Shown: positions 19,709 through 28,772 of the stretch, piece by piece
Position numbering within the stretch: position 1 is the stretch's first letter
Layout of the letters: every line of letters begins with the position of its first letter
Virus record (IMG/VR): IMGVR_UViG_3300026320_000012
Coordinates: 1 to 46,137 of that record
Direction: 5' to 3' (one strand)
Origin: a virus
Length of the DNA stretch: 46,137 bases
Made by a program: the position numbers and the translations under genes
The notes under the pieces: model-generated
Seen by the model: the letters and a program-made list of their open reading frames with translations, nothing else
Told to the model about the DNA's origin: nothing
Database searches by the model: none

Positions 19709-20351
19709 GCGTCTGAGGGTTTTCGAGGAATATATCCTCGCGCATCTGGAAGAAATTCGCTGCCCAGTTCACCTTTCTCTAGGTCAGGAGCTTGTGTCAG
19801 AGGCTATCCATCGAAATATCCTTAAAGGCGATTGGCTATTCTCTACTCATAGAAACCATGGACATTATCTAGCGAAGGGCGGGAGCGAAGACAGGCTGTG
19901 GGATGAAATATGCGGTTTGGAGACTGGAATTAATCGCGGTATGGCAGGCAGTCAGTGTTTCTCCGATCCTGCGATAAACTTTCACGCGAGTTCAATTGTC
20001 GGCGGATCGATCGGTATTGCCGTGGGCGCGGCTTTTTCGTTGAAGGGAAGCGGAAATCTGGTCGTGTGCTGCCTGGGAGATGCCGCCACAGAGCAGGGGG
20101 TCTTCTGGGAAGCATTGAATTTTTCTGCATTGAAAAAACTCCCCATTTTTTTTATCTGCGAAAATAATCGATTGTCCATTGATGTCCCCATTGTGGAGCG
20201 TCAGACTGTCGGCATAACCCGGAGGGTCAAGACCTGGATCGAGATAGCGCCGACCATAAAACAAGGTTTCGAGATGGGCAGAATAGCCCCGATGTTTCAC
20301 GAAGCCTTTGTAACCAGAGAGGGGAAGCATTGCTATTTTCAGAAGAAATAA
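19596..20351 (+). CDS. E1alpha-like thiamine-diphosphate dehydrogenase subunit
   Basis: From about residue 40 it follows the E1 alpha fold of 2-oxoacid dehydrogenases: Arg-Cys-Pro-Val-His-Leu-Ser-Leu-Gly-Gln-Glu, Ser-Thr-His-Arg-Asn-His-Gly-His-Tyr-Leu-Ala-Lys-Gly-Gly, Ile-Val-Gly-Gly-Ser-Ile-x-Ile-Ala-Val-Gly-Ala-Ala, and the cofactor site Gly-Asp-Ala-Ala ... Glu-Asn-Asn, with Ala for the third Gly of Gly-Asp-Gly. It is about 80 residues shorter at the C-terminus than normal. The start is unclear: ATGs at 19548, 19563 and 19596 all lie inside the truncated GNAT gene. Confidence 0.75.
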   Translation: MQNLPISIATEPPKPIASYTELAGAPSKPWGTKRPFCERLRVFEEYILAHLEEIRCPVHLSLGQELVSEAIHRNILKGDWLFSTHRNHGHYLAKGGSEDRLWDEICGLETGINRGMAGSQCFSDPAINFHASSIVGGSIGIAVGAAFSLKGSGNLVVCCLGDAATEQGVFWEALNFSALKKLPIFFICENNRLSIDVPIVERQTVGITRRVKTWIEIAPTIKQGFEMGRIAPMFHEAFVTREGKHCYFQKK

Positions 20352-20836
20352 ATAAGGCTCTGGACGAAGCCCTGAAGGATGAGAGGACACTGCTATGCGG
20401 ACAACTCGTGAACTACGGTCATTCAGCCCTAACCCGTGGGCTGGAGAAGAAATATCCGAATCAAGTGGTGACCTATCCGGTGGCGGAGAATTTGATGAAT
20501 GCGAGTGCGATGGGGATGAGCTTGGCGGGCAAGAGACCGATTGTATTGCATGAGCGCTTCGACTTCGCCTTAGTTGGAATGGACGCACTTATCAACCATA
20601 TTGCGATCTGGCCGAAGAAATGCGCAATGAAATTGCCTTTGGTGATGATGATAGTGGTGGGACACGGTAAAGGTCAGGGACCGCAGCAGAACAAGGATTT
20701 CACTGGATGGTTCAGGGAAATGGAGGGCTGGACTGTCCTTGAGCCGCGTCTTCCTGGATCGGCCTCCGTTGCTGTTCACGCTGCGACTCTTGCCGAGTCT
20801 CCGGTAATGCTCATTATCCATCGGGAGCTGTATTGA
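20330..20836 (+). CDS. E1beta-like thiamine-diphosphate dehydrogenase subunit, N-terminal domain only
   Basis: A TTG behind GAGGGGAAG starts the 168-residue product, 22 bases inside E1alpha. It matches the pyrimidine-binding half of E1 beta: Glu-Glu-Ile-Asn-Lys-Ala-Leu, Pro-Val-Ala-Glu-Asn-Leu-Met with the catalytic Glu, Met-Gly-Met-Ser-Leu-Ala-Gly-Lys-Arg-Pro, and Met-Asp-Ala-Leu-Ile-Asn-His. The usual C-terminal domain is missing. With E1alpha it could form a small ketol-transfer enzyme that builds a sugar; no E2 or E3 partner is encoded. Confidence 0.75.
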   Translation: MLFSEEINKALDEALKDERTLLCGQLVNYGHSALTRGLEKKYPNQVVTYPVAENLMNASAMGMSLAGKRPIVLHERFDFALVGMDALINHIAIWPKKCAMKLPLVMMIVVGHGKGQGPQQNKDFTGWFREMEGWTVLEPRLPGSASVAVHAATLAESPVMLIIHRELY

Positions 20837-21432
20837 TCTTTCCCGATGGTTCGATGGCCGGATATAGCTGGGAGAACGATCCGAAGCGCTTTGCCTTCAC
20901 CTGCGCCAGATACAAATTCATTGCGAAGATGGTAGAGGGCATGGACAAGGTGCTGGAGGTCGGCTGTAATGATGGGTTTTTCTCACGCATCGTCAGACAG
21001 CATGTAAATCATCTGGTAGGAATGGACAATGACCCGAAGGCTGTTGAACTCGCCAAGGAGATGAACTCTGAGAAATGGAACATCTACTTTCAGCAGTGGA
21101 GCATACTGGATTCGACAGTGTTGTCTCAGCCAGGGTTCGATGCTGTGTATTGCCTGGATGTATTCGAGCACATAAAGGAGGAGGATGTTCTTCTACAAAA
21201 TCTCGTATTTTTTGCTCCTATGTGCATTATCGGCACTCCTAGCCTTGAGTCTCAAATATATGCTTCTCCGGTATCTAAAGCGGCGCATGTTAATACGGTT
21301 ACGAAATCACAACTCCGAACCAAGATGAAGAAATATTGGAAGCATGTTATTTGCTTCGGGATGCAGGACGAGGTTCTTCATACCGGCAAAGACGAAATGT
21401 GCAATTATATTTTCGGTCTTGGGTTCAAGTGA
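20833..21432 (+). CDS. Class I SAM-dependent methyltransferase
   Basis: A TTG in TTGA overlap with the E1beta stop starts the 199-residue product. Motif I is Val-Leu-Glu-Val-Gly-Cys-Asn-Asp-Gly-Phe-Phe (about 40-50), followed by Gly-Met-Asp-Asn-Asp at the acidic strand and Phe-Asp-Ala-Val-Tyr-Cys-Leu-Asp-Val-Phe-Glu-His as the Asp-x-x-Glu-His element common in methyltransferases of glycan and small-molecule pathways. In this cluster a sugar is the likely substrate. Confidence 0.8.
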   Translation: MIFPDGSMAGYSWENDPKRFAFTCARYKFIAKMVEGMDKVLEVGCNDGFFSRIVRQHVNHLVGMDNDPKAVELAKEMNSEKWNIYFQQWSILDSTVLSQPGFDAVYCLDVFEHIKEEDVLLQNLVFFAPMCIIGTPSLESQIYASPVSKAAHVNTVTKSQLRTKMKKYWKHVICFGMQDEVLHTGKDEMCNYIFGLGFK

Positions 21433-22490
21433 AACTCCCTCGTCCTGAGCCTGCCCTCGGCATCTTGGCCTACGCCCAAGAGCGCGATCTGTGCGTCAAC
21501 ATGGATCGCAGGAAGGCCGATAACTGGCGCTCCTATATCCAGACTAAGAATCTAGGCTGGCGCTCGACGATTGGCTATTTACCGATCAAGCTCGATATCG
21601 AAAACTGCTCACGCTGCAATTTCGCGTGCACTATGTGCGCGGTATCGAAGTGGGCGCACGGCAAGCGCGCAGACGACATGACGCTGGAGGAATTCAAGGC
21701 GCTCATCGATGAGCAATACGGTTTGGTCGAGATCAAACTGAACGGCCTGGGCGAGGCTTTGATGCAGGGGGATGATTATTTCGAGATGGTCAAGTATGCG
21801 AGGGCCAAGCATATCTGGGTGCGGATGACCACAAACGCCTCGCTCCTGCATCTACGGGACAACTACAAAAAACTCATCGACTCCGACGTGAACGAAATAG
21901 ATATCTCGATAGACGGCGCAGACCAAAAGACATTCGAGGGGATCAGGATACAGTCTGACTTCGATCAGGTCGTAAAGAACGCGAAGCAACTGAACGATTG
22001 CTGCGCTGGGACGAGGACGAAGATGTGGACGCTGGTGCAGAAGGCCAATTATACCAATTTGGCCGAACATCTTCATCTGGCTGACTATATGGGATTCAAG
22101 AATGTCGTGTTCTCCATGAATATGCACGGATGGGCCGACCCTGAATTGAAAAAGCGCAACGACGCCGAAATGGTCAATCTGAGCGAAGACTATATTTCGC
22201 ATCTTATGGAGACCGCCAAAAACAAGAGAATTAAACTCGCGTTCTGGGATGTAAATGATAAATTCGATACCGATATCATGCAGCACCGCTGCCCGTGGCC
22301 CTTCGAACGGGCCGTAGTGACCTCCGATCTGAGGACTGTTCCTTGCTGCATGATCGGCGATCCTGATAAATTCGAGATCGGGAAAGGCAAGACATTCCTG
22401 GTGAACTGGAAATCCGAGGAATATCGTGATTTCAGGCAGGCCCATATAGACGGAAATATTCCAGACGTCTGCAAAGCCTGCTACAAATGA
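21429..22490 (+). CDS. Radical SAM enzyme with SPASM domain
   Basis: The GTG in GTGA overlap gives 353 residues. Cys-Asn-Phe-Ala-Cys-Thr-Met-Cys (about 60-67) is the CxxxCxxC site that holds the 4Fe-4S cluster cleaving SAM, followed by the Gly-Leu-Gly-Glu-Ala element. The C-terminus has Cys-Cys-Met-Ile-Gly and Cys-Lys-Ala-Cys-Tyr, a SPASM-type auxiliary cluster site. Such enzymes in glycan clusters modify carbohydrate or peptide substrates by radical chemistry; the substrate here is unknown. Confidence 0.85.
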   Translation: MKLPRPEPALGILAYAQERDLCVNMDRRKADNWRSYIQTKNLGWRSTIGYLPIKLDIENCSRCNFACTMCAVSKWAHGKRADDMTLEEFKALIDEQYGLVEIKLNGLGEALMQGDDYFEMVKYARAKHIWVRMTTNASLLHLRDNYKKLIDSDVNEIDISIDGADQKTFEGIRIQSDFDQVVKNAKQLNDCCAGTRTKMWTLVQKANYTNLAEHLHLADYMGFKNVVFSMNMHGWADPELKKRNDAEMVNLSEDYISHLMETAKNKRIKLAFWDVNDKFDTDIMQHRCPWPFERAVVTSDLRTVPCCMIGDPDKFEIGKGKTFLVNWKSEEYRDFRQAHIDGNIPDVCKACYK

Positions 22491-23635
22491 AGGTGCTGAT
22501 TCTCGGCGGAGGATTCGCCGGAACGACGGCAGCTTATCTTCTCCAGAAAGAAGGCTATGAAGTTACCCTCATGGAGAAGGAGCCTCATCTGGGCGGCGGG
22601 TGCAGGACTTTCTTCTATGGCGGTCATCCTTTTCAATACGGCCCGAGGGTCTATTATGGATATAGCAAAAAAGTCTTTGACTGGGTTAATTCGTTCACGC
22701 CAATTCGCAGGTTTCCTTTTGAACTTAGAACCTTTGTTGAAAGCGATCAACGCTTCTACCACTACCCGATACATGAGGACGACTTGCCCTCAATGCGGGC
22801 ATACGCACAGATTAAATCTGAACTCGCAGCCAGAGACAACTCCAAGGAACCCAAGGATTTCGAGGAATACTGGATCAACCGAGTAGGGCGAACGCTCTAC
22901 GATATGTTCGTCAACAACTACTCTAAAAAGATGTGGATGATCGATGACAACCGCATCTTCGACATCTTCAAATGGAGCGCCAAGGACAAGCCGATAGAGT
23001 CAGGGCCGAAGGGGACTTATAAGGATTCGATCATCGGCTATCCGTATGCCCATGATGGATACAACGCCTATTTCGATGTGATGACGGAGAATGTCGAAGT
23101 TAGATTGAACGATTCATATTCTTGGTATGACAGGCACACTTTATCTTGCGAGGATTTCGATCTTTACATTAACACAATTCCTATTGATGAATTTTTGGGA
23201 TATGAATTTGGAGAGCTTCCATATGTTGGAAGAGATTTTCAAGTCATCATTCTGCCCTGCAAGCAAGTTTTTCCAGCGGATATCCGCTTCTGCCACTATG
23301 CGGGTTCAGAGCCGCACACCAGAATAACGGAGTTCAAAAAACTGACCTATCATGAGTCTGAAGATACCCTCTTGGTCATTGAGACCCCTTCGCATAAAAA
23401 CAAGCTATATCCCTATCTCACCAAAGCAAATATGGCTACCGTGGGGAAATACCTGGATTCCCTACCACAAAACGTTTATTCCATTGGAAGGCTTGGCACG
23501 TACAAATATTCGACGATTGAGCAAACTATCTGCCAAGCATTTGAAGTGGTATCGAAGATTACGGGCAAGTCCAATCCAATGGCAGATCAATTCTTTGGCA
23601 TCGGCGACACTGCATTGATGAAAGATAGAAAGTGA
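22487..23635 (+). CDS. glf: UDP-galactopyranose mutase-like flavoprotein
   Basis: ATGA overlap fixes the start of this 382-residue protein. It has the FAD Rossmann motif Gly-Gly-Gly-Phe-Ala-Gly (7-12), a Gly-Gly-Gly-Cys-Arg-Thr loop, Tyr-Gly-Pro-Arg-Val-Tyr-Tyr near 48, Asn-Asn-Tyr-Ser-Lys-Lys-Met-Trp near 144, Asp-Gly-Tyr-Asn-Ala-Tyr-Phe near 189, and Gly-Arg-Leu-Gly-Thr-Tyr-Lys-Tyr near 340, matching UDP-galactopyranose mutase, which makes the galactofuranose donor UDP-Galf. Length is normal for the family. Confidence 0.85.
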   Translation: MKVLILGGGFAGTTAAYLLQKEGYEVTLMEKEPHLGGGCRTFFYGGHPFQYGPRVYYGYSKKVFDWVNSFTPIRRFPFELRTFVESDQRFYHYPIHEDDLPSMRAYAQIKSELAARDNSKEPKDFEEYWINRVGRTLYDMFVNNYSKKMWMIDDNRIFDIFKWSAKDKPIESGPKGTYKDSIIGYPYAHDGYNAYFDVMTENVEVRLNDSYSWYDRHTLSCEDFDLYINTIPIDEFLGYEFGELPYVGRDFQVIILPCKQVFPADIRFCHYAGSEPHTRITEFKKLTYHESEDTLLVIETPSHKNKLYPYLTKANMATVGKYLDSLPQNVYSIGRLGTYKYSTIEQTICQAFEVVSKITGKSNPMADQFFGIGDTALMKDRK

Positions 23636-24435
23636 CTAAAACGGTTCTATACGATCTATCGGTAATGCCTACTACCTTTGATTTCGCCTGTACGGCAGTC
23701 ATGGCGAAGACTTTGGGCTATGAGGAAATCAGGTTCGTCGTGGATAAGCCCATGACGGAATGGAAGTATCCGGCGAAGATAGGCTGGAGGCGTTGGGCGA
23801 ATATCCTAGTTCCACTGTGCGAGTTGGCCGACCTCAGTTTCTCTGTGGGCCGCGAGATTCCCGGTGATACATTGGGTTATACGACCGGGAATGTCGAGGA
23901 GATATTCAAACGAACCGGCAAGATCACGAAATTGAGGCCAGTGGAACTGCCGGATAAGTCAGGTTATATAACAATCACTCTAAGGCAATCATTCAGGAAT
24001 GAATGGCGTAATTCAAGTCCCGATTGGCTCAAGGTCGCCGAATGGCTAAAATCAGAGGGTGAGGAAGTCTATATCCTCGAAGAATCTGAAGAAGTCCCTA
24101 TCGCTATTGAAAAGCGCATGGGCATTTATTGTAATGCCAAGATGAATCTGGCCGTCGGTAATGGCCCGATGGTTCTATGTTGGCTATCCGAGGCCCCATA
24201 TCTGACTTTCCAGCTTCCAAAGGGCCCGGAGAAGGAATACACCGCCTTGGTGGGACAGTGGGATCGCATGGGATTTCCAGTAGGCTCTCAACTGAGCTTT
24301 AAAAATGAAAGACAGGAAATCGTCTGGGATACTGATGACTATGAGATCGTTAAGACCCACTGCGAAAAGCACTTGTTTGACAAGAACTTAAAGAAAGGCG
24401 CAAACTCGCGCGCTAATGAACGGCATACGGCTTGA
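23632..24435 (+). CDS. Glycosyltransferase-like protein
   Basis: GTG in GTGA overlap; 267 residues. The first half has a Rossmann-like nucleotide-sugar transferase look and the second half contains Tyr-Ile-Thr-Ile-Thr-Leu-Arg-Gln, Val-Tyr-Ile-Leu-Glu-Glu and Asn-Leu-Ala-Val-Gly-Asn-Gly-Pro, similar to the heptosyltransferase-like (GT-B) domain order. No strict signature is present. Its end overlaps the large terminase start by 20 bases, so the cargo is transcribed with the packaging genes. Confidence 0.55.
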   Translation: MTKTVLYDLSVMPTTFDFACTAVMAKTLGYEEIRFVVDKPMTEWKYPAKIGWRRWANILVPLCELADLSFSVGREIPGDTLGYTTGNVEEIFKRTGKITKLRPVELPDKSGYITITLRQSFRNEWRNSSPDWLKVAEWLKSEGEEVYILEESEEVPIAIEKRMGIYCNAKMNLAVGNGPMVLCWLSEAPYLTFQLPKGPEKEYTALVGQWDRMGFPVGSQLSFKNERQEIVWDTDDYEIVKTHCEKHLFDKNLKKGANSRANERHTA

Positions 24436-25867
24436 GCCAAAGCAAGGTCAAGCTTTCCAAACATCCGCAACAGAAGTTCTCTACGGCGGCGCTGCCGGTG
24501 GAGGTAAAAGCTACCTCCTCAGAGTCTCAGCGATCAGATGGTGCATGGAGATACCCGGTATCCAGGTCTATTTCTTTCGTCGCACCTTGCCCGATCTTCG
24601 AGATAACCATTTAAGGGGTCCGACCTCGTTTTTTGTCATATTGGCTGATTTACTGCAAAGCGAGAACATCAAATATCGGGCGCAGGAAAATGAATTCGAG
24701 TTCTGGAACGGTGCGATCCTGCATCTTTGCTATTGCGACTCCGAAAATGACGTGGAAAAGTACCGCGGGGCGGAAATCCATGTGCTTTGCATAGATGAAC
24801 TGACACACTTTTCCGAATATCAATATCGTTTCTTGAGGTCTCGCGTCCGTAGGGCCGGTCTCGAAGTGCCAGAGAAATACAAGAAAATGCTCCCGAGGAT
24901 AGAAGCAGCTTCAAACCCTGGATCGATAGGTCATGCCTGGGTCAAGAGAACATTCGTAACGCCCAAGCCGTTCAATGAGGTCTGGAGAGCTCCTTCGGAA
25001 GAAGGTGGGATGTTGCGGCAGTTCATCCCGGCGAAATTGTCAGATAATCCGCATTTGACCAACGATGATCCAGACTATGCAAACCGCCTCAGAGGGCTTG
25101 GAACCAGCAGTCTGGTACGGGCAATGCTCGAAGGAGATTGGGACATCATCGCCGGTCAGGCTTTTGAGAAGCTGCGTCGAGAAACCCATTGTATCGATCC
25201 TCTATCTCCCCCTGAAGATTGGCTCGTCTTCGGTTCGTTTGACTGGGGTAGCTCCCGTCCGTTTAGTTATGGTCTGTGGTGCATCTCCAACGGAGAAAAA
25301 CTCCCAGACGGAAGGTGCTATCAAGCCGGGGCAATGATCCGGTACGACGAGTGGTATGGCTGGAGCGGTAAAGCCAATGAGGGCTTGAGAATGGACGTGC
25401 GGGAGGTCGCCCAAGGCATCTTCAAACTGGAAAATGAGCGCGTTCCTGCTTACAGGATCGGCGATTCGAGCATGTGGGATGTGGATGGGGGACCTTCCAT
25501 TGCGGAGCGCTTCAACAATAACGGTATTGTGATGCGGCCTGCGCCCAAAGGTAAAGGCTCGCGGCATAACGGCTATGTGGAAGTGCGAAACAGAATCTCA
25601 GGAAATGACGACGGTCCGATGCTGTATGCCACCAAGAATTGTCATGCTGGCTTCTGGAGGACGATGCCGGAACTGGTGATGGATGAGCACCAATACGGTA
25701 TGAAGTCTGAGCAGATAGACACCGATCAGGAAGACCATGTATCGGACGAAGTGATGTATGCCTGCATGAGCCGTCCATGGATGAGGCATATTGAGCCGGT
25801 AGTAGCGGTGCCTGAAAGATGGCTGGCATTCGAGGAAGAGGAGGCCGAAACGTGGCGGACAACATAA
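24416..25867 (+). CDS. terL: Terminase large subunit
   Basis: The 483-residue protein has the packaging ATPase Walker A Gly-Gly-Ala-Ala-Gly-Gly-Gly-Lys-Ser (about 24-32), Walker B His-Val-Leu-Cys-Ile-Asp-Glu (about 122-128) and a coupling Ala-Ala-Ser-Asn-Pro. The nuclease part has acidic residues at Ser-Phe-Asp-Trp-Gly, Ile-Gly-Asp-Ser and Asp-His-Val-Ser-Asp-Glu. It cuts and pumps DNA through the portal. It belongs to the Terminase_6-type group seen in many podoviruses. Confidence 0.93.
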   Translation: MNGIRLEPKQGQAFQTSATEVLYGGAAGGGKSYLLRVSAIRWCMEIPGIQVYFFRRTLPDLRDNHLRGPTSFFVILADLLQSENIKYRAQENEFEFWNGAILHLCYCDSENDVEKYRGAEIHVLCIDELTHFSEYQYRFLRSRVRRAGLEVPEKYKKMLPRIEAASNPGSIGHAWVKRTFVTPKPFNEVWRAPSEEGGMLRQFIPAKLSDNPHLTNDDPDYANRLRGLGTSSLVRAMLEGDWDIIAGQAFEKLRRETHCIDPLSPPEDWLVFGSFDWGSSRPFSYGLWCISNGEKLPDGRCYQAGAMIRYDEWYGWSGKANEGLRMDVREVAQGIFKLENERVPAYRIGDSSMWDVDGGPSIAERFNNNGIVMRPAPKGKGSRHNGYVEVRNRISGNDDGPMLYATKNCHAGFWRTMPELVMDEHQYGMKSEQIDTDQEDHVSDEVMYACMSRPWMRHIEPVVAVPERWLAFEEEEAETWRTT

Positions 25868-28125
25868 CAGATGAGTTAGAAGTAGATCATGGGCTTTTGA
25901 TACAGTGGGTCAATGAAGCCGAAGATGCCACCGATGATTCCCGCGCACTTTCCGAGAAATGCCGAGATTATTATGACTCGAAGCAATGGACGGACCCAGA
26001 GATAAAGAAGCTCAAGACCCAAAAACAAGCACCGACAGTCTCCAATCGCATCAAGCCGAAAATTGACAGCTTGATGGGAATGGAGACTACGAATAGAACG
26101 ACCGCAAAAGCATTTCCTAGGACTCAAAAGCATGAAAAGGCTTCCGAAGCCGCCACGGAAGCTATCAGGTTCGTATTGCAGGACAATACTTTTGAGAAGA
26201 CCCGCTCGTCAGCTTTCGAGAATATGTTGATCGAAGGAATTGGCGGATGTGAGGTCATAGTCAAGCCGGTAAAAGATGACTTCAAGGTCATCATCAATCA
26301 GATTCCTTGGGATAGGATGTTTTTTGATCCTCATTCAAGACGGAAAAATTTTTCCGATGCGCGTTACTTGGGCCAAATCGTATGGATGGATTTCGACGAA
26401 GCTCTGGAACTCTATCCAGAAGGAGAAGACCATCTTAATACTATGTCTTCTGGCTCAACTACCTTCGATGACAAGCCTCGCTGGCTAGACTCCAAGAGGA
26501 AAAGAGTAAAAATCGTTGAGATGTACTACGGCAAGGATGGCGACATTTGGTATTCGTGTTTTACCCGTTCAGGGTTCCTGAAAGAACCGAAGATATCACC
26601 CTACAAGGATGAAGAAGACAATACCGAATGGCCGTATGAATTCGCTTCTCCGTTTGTCGATAGAGAAGGTGGGCGCTACGGTGCTGTGAGACAGCTTTTG
26701 GATATGCAGGACGAGATAAACAAGAGGAGGTCGAAGGCACTGCATTTGATGTCAGTCAGGCAAGTGAGGGGAGAACGCGGCGCTGTTGAGGACGTGAATA
26801 AGGCCCGCCAAGAACTTGCGAAACCCGACGGATATATTGAGACTACACCAGGCATGGAATTCGAGGTCCTGAAGACCGGCGACATGGCGGCGGCTCAGTT
26901 CAACCTCTTGACTGAGGCCAAGCAGGAAATAGATGCGGTGGGGGCGAATGCGGCTCTCATGGGGAAAACTACGAATCAGGATGCTTCCGGGCGCGCATTG
27001 CTCGCCAGAGAAGCAGCTGGCAAGACTGAGTTAGCCCCAGTTTTCGATACACTCAAAGGGTGGGATTACAAAGTCTATAGGAAGGTCTGGAACAGAATCC
27101 ACCAGTATTGGAAGGCTGAGAAGTGGATTCGCGTCACCGATGACGAGCAAAATCTACGCTGGGTCGGATTGAATAAGCCCATGACCAAGGGCGAGGTCGT
27201 CCTACAGAATGCGCAGGAGCAAAATATTCCACCAGAGCAGTTGCAGCAACTACAGCAGCAAATAGATGCGAATCCTGCAATGAAGGAAATCGACCATACG
27301 CATAATGATGTCGTGGAAATGGACGTTGATATTGTCTTGGATGACGTTCCAGACGCCATTACTTCACAGATCGAGGACTTCCAGACATTGGGTGAGATGG
27401 TCAAATCGGGCTTCCCAATTCCTCCGCTGGCTGTAATCGAAGCCTCACCGCTCACGAACAAGACCAGGATTCTGAAGATGATGAAGGAACAGCCGCAAGT
27501 TCCTCCGCAACTTCAGAAGCAGATGGAAAAGATGCAGGAAGACCTCAAAAAGGCGAATGAAGAGAATCAACAACTGAAAGCTGGAACTCAGGCGAAGATG
27601 GCGCAGATTGATGCTGATAAGCAAGCATCTGGCGTGAAGATGCAACTTCACCAGCAGGAAACCGCAGCGAGCCTTGCTCACGAACGCGAAGCCAATGCCG
27701 CCAGATTGCAATTTGAGCGCGAGAAAGCCGCTCAGGAGTTGCAACTACAGAGAGAGAAGGCGCAGCAGGAAGCCGACCTTCTTGTCTGGAAGGCGAAGTT
27801 GGAGGCCGAGACCAAAGTATTGGTCGCGCAAATCGCAGCCAAACAAGCTGGGGAGCAAGCATTACTCGAAGCTGAAACTGCCGCCGATGTCAATTTCGTC
27901 AAGGATGAGGGCGGCGCGACTGGCACCAAGCCAAAGATCAGAGATGTTATAGCTAGTCTCGCCGATGGCCTAAAGACCATGCAGGACACCCACTCGAAAG
28001 GCATCCAGGAGCTTGCCAAGTCGCACCAGCAGTCCACTGAGAAACTTCTAGCCCATATCTCAAAGCCTCGGACTATCACGGCGAAGAGTTCCAATGGCAC
28101 GACGCTTACGGCAACCACGCATTAA
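25852..28125 (+). CDS. P22-type portal protein
   Basis: I start at the GTG at 25852 behind GAGGAGG (757 residues). The first 470 residues match P22-like portals: Lys-Cys-Arg-Asp-Tyr-Tyr-Asp-Ser-Lys-Gln-Trp, Pro-x-Val-Ser-Asn-Arg-Ile-Lys-Pro, Gly-x-Glu and Trp-Asp-Arg-Met-Phe-Phe-Asp-Pro-His-Ser-Arg. The last 200 residues are a Gln/Glu/Lys coiled coil, as in the helical barrel of P22 portals. It forms the dodecameric channel for DNA. Confidence 0.9.
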   Translation: MADNITDELEVDHGLLIQWVNEAEDATDDSRALSEKCRDYYDSKQWTDPEIKKLKTQKQAPTVSNRIKPKIDSLMGMETTNRTTAKAFPRTQKHEKASEAATEAIRFVLQDNTFEKTRSSAFENMLIEGIGGCEVIVKPVKDDFKVIINQIPWDRMFFDPHSRRKNFSDARYLGQIVWMDFDEALELYPEGEDHLNTMSSGSTTFDDKPRWLDSKRKRVKIVEMYYGKDGDIWYSCFTRSGFLKEPKISPYKDEEDNTEWPYEFASPFVDREGGRYGAVRQLLDMQDEINKRRSKALHLMSVRQVRGERGAVEDVNKARQELAKPDGYIETTPGMEFEVLKTGDMAAAQFNLLTEAKQEIDAVGANAALMGKTTNQDASGRALLAREAAGKTELAPVFDTLKGWDYKVYRKVWNRIHQYWKAEKWIRVTDDEQNLRWVGLNKPMTKGEVVLQNAQEQNIPPEQLQQLQQQIDANPAMKEIDHTHNDVVEMDVDIVLDDVPDAITSQIEDFQTLGEMVKSGFPIPPLAVIEASPLTNKTRILKMMKEQPQVPPQLQKQMEKMQEDLKKANEENQQLKAGTQAKMAQIDADKQASGVKMQLHQQETAASLAHEREANAARLQFEREKAAQELQLQREKAQQEADLLVWKAKLEAETKVLVAQIAAKQAGEQALLEAETAADVNFVKDEGGATGTKPKIRDVIASLADGLKTMQDTHSKGIQELAKSHQQSTEKLLAHISKPRTITAKSSNGTTLTATTH

Positions 28126-28772
28126 TGGCTTTCACCCTAGTACAACAAAATAGTGGTACGGCGAACGGAACTTCGATCACTGTAAGTTATGGTTCCACGC
28201 CGACAAACGGGAATCTCTTAATAGGTGTTATTGGATCGAATGATGGAGGGGCTACCGATCCGACAGGATGGTCTACAGCCGTTAACAAGGTCAATGTCAC
28301 CGATGACGATTTCGTTAGGATTTCCTATAAAGTCGCCGGGGCCGCGGAGACTACTGCGGTCGCTTTTACCGGTCTTGTCGGCAATAGTCATGGTCTTGGA
28401 ATTTTAGAGTTTGCCACGCCTACGGCTTCACCGATTGATGTTACGTCATCCGCTGGCGAAAGTCTGGCTGCTACCTCTCAGACATCAGGCACGACCGCAG
28501 CAACGGCGCAAGCCGATGAGCTCAGTATCGTAGGATTTCAGATACGCGCTGATGTTACCACTCCATCTCTATCCAATGGCTTCACATTGCAGCACGATCT
28601 ATTCAACGCCGTAACCGTTTTAGTCGGCTATAACATAGAAAGTGCCACCGGAACTAAGGAATCAACAGCTTCATGGACAGTCGCCGGGAACTCAATCGGC
28701 GTAATCGCTACTTTCAAGGCTGCGGCTGCGGTAGGCGATACTTCCACTCCAATTCTTAATTTCATGTTCTGA
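28125..28772 (+). CDS. Beta-rich virion protein (215 aa)
   Basis: TAATG overlap with the portal gene. The product is Ser/Thr/Ala/Gly-rich with repeated short strands (Ser-Ile-Thr-Val-Ser-Tyr, Phe-Thr-Gly-Leu-Val-Gly), few charged residues and no cysteine, typical of immunoglobulin-like decoration or fibre-base domains. No named family. Position between portal and fibre genes supports a structural role. Confidence 0.6.
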   Translation: MAFTLVQQNSGTANGTSITVSYGSTPTNGNLLIGVIGSNDGGATDPTGWSTAVNKVNVTDDDFVRISYKVAGAAETTAVAFTGLVGNSHGLGILEFATPTASPIDVTSSAGESLAATSQTSGTTAATAQADELSIVGFQIRADVTTPSLSNGFTLQHDLFNAVTVLVGYNIESATGTKESTASWTVAGNSIGVIATFKAAAAVGDTSTPILNFMF

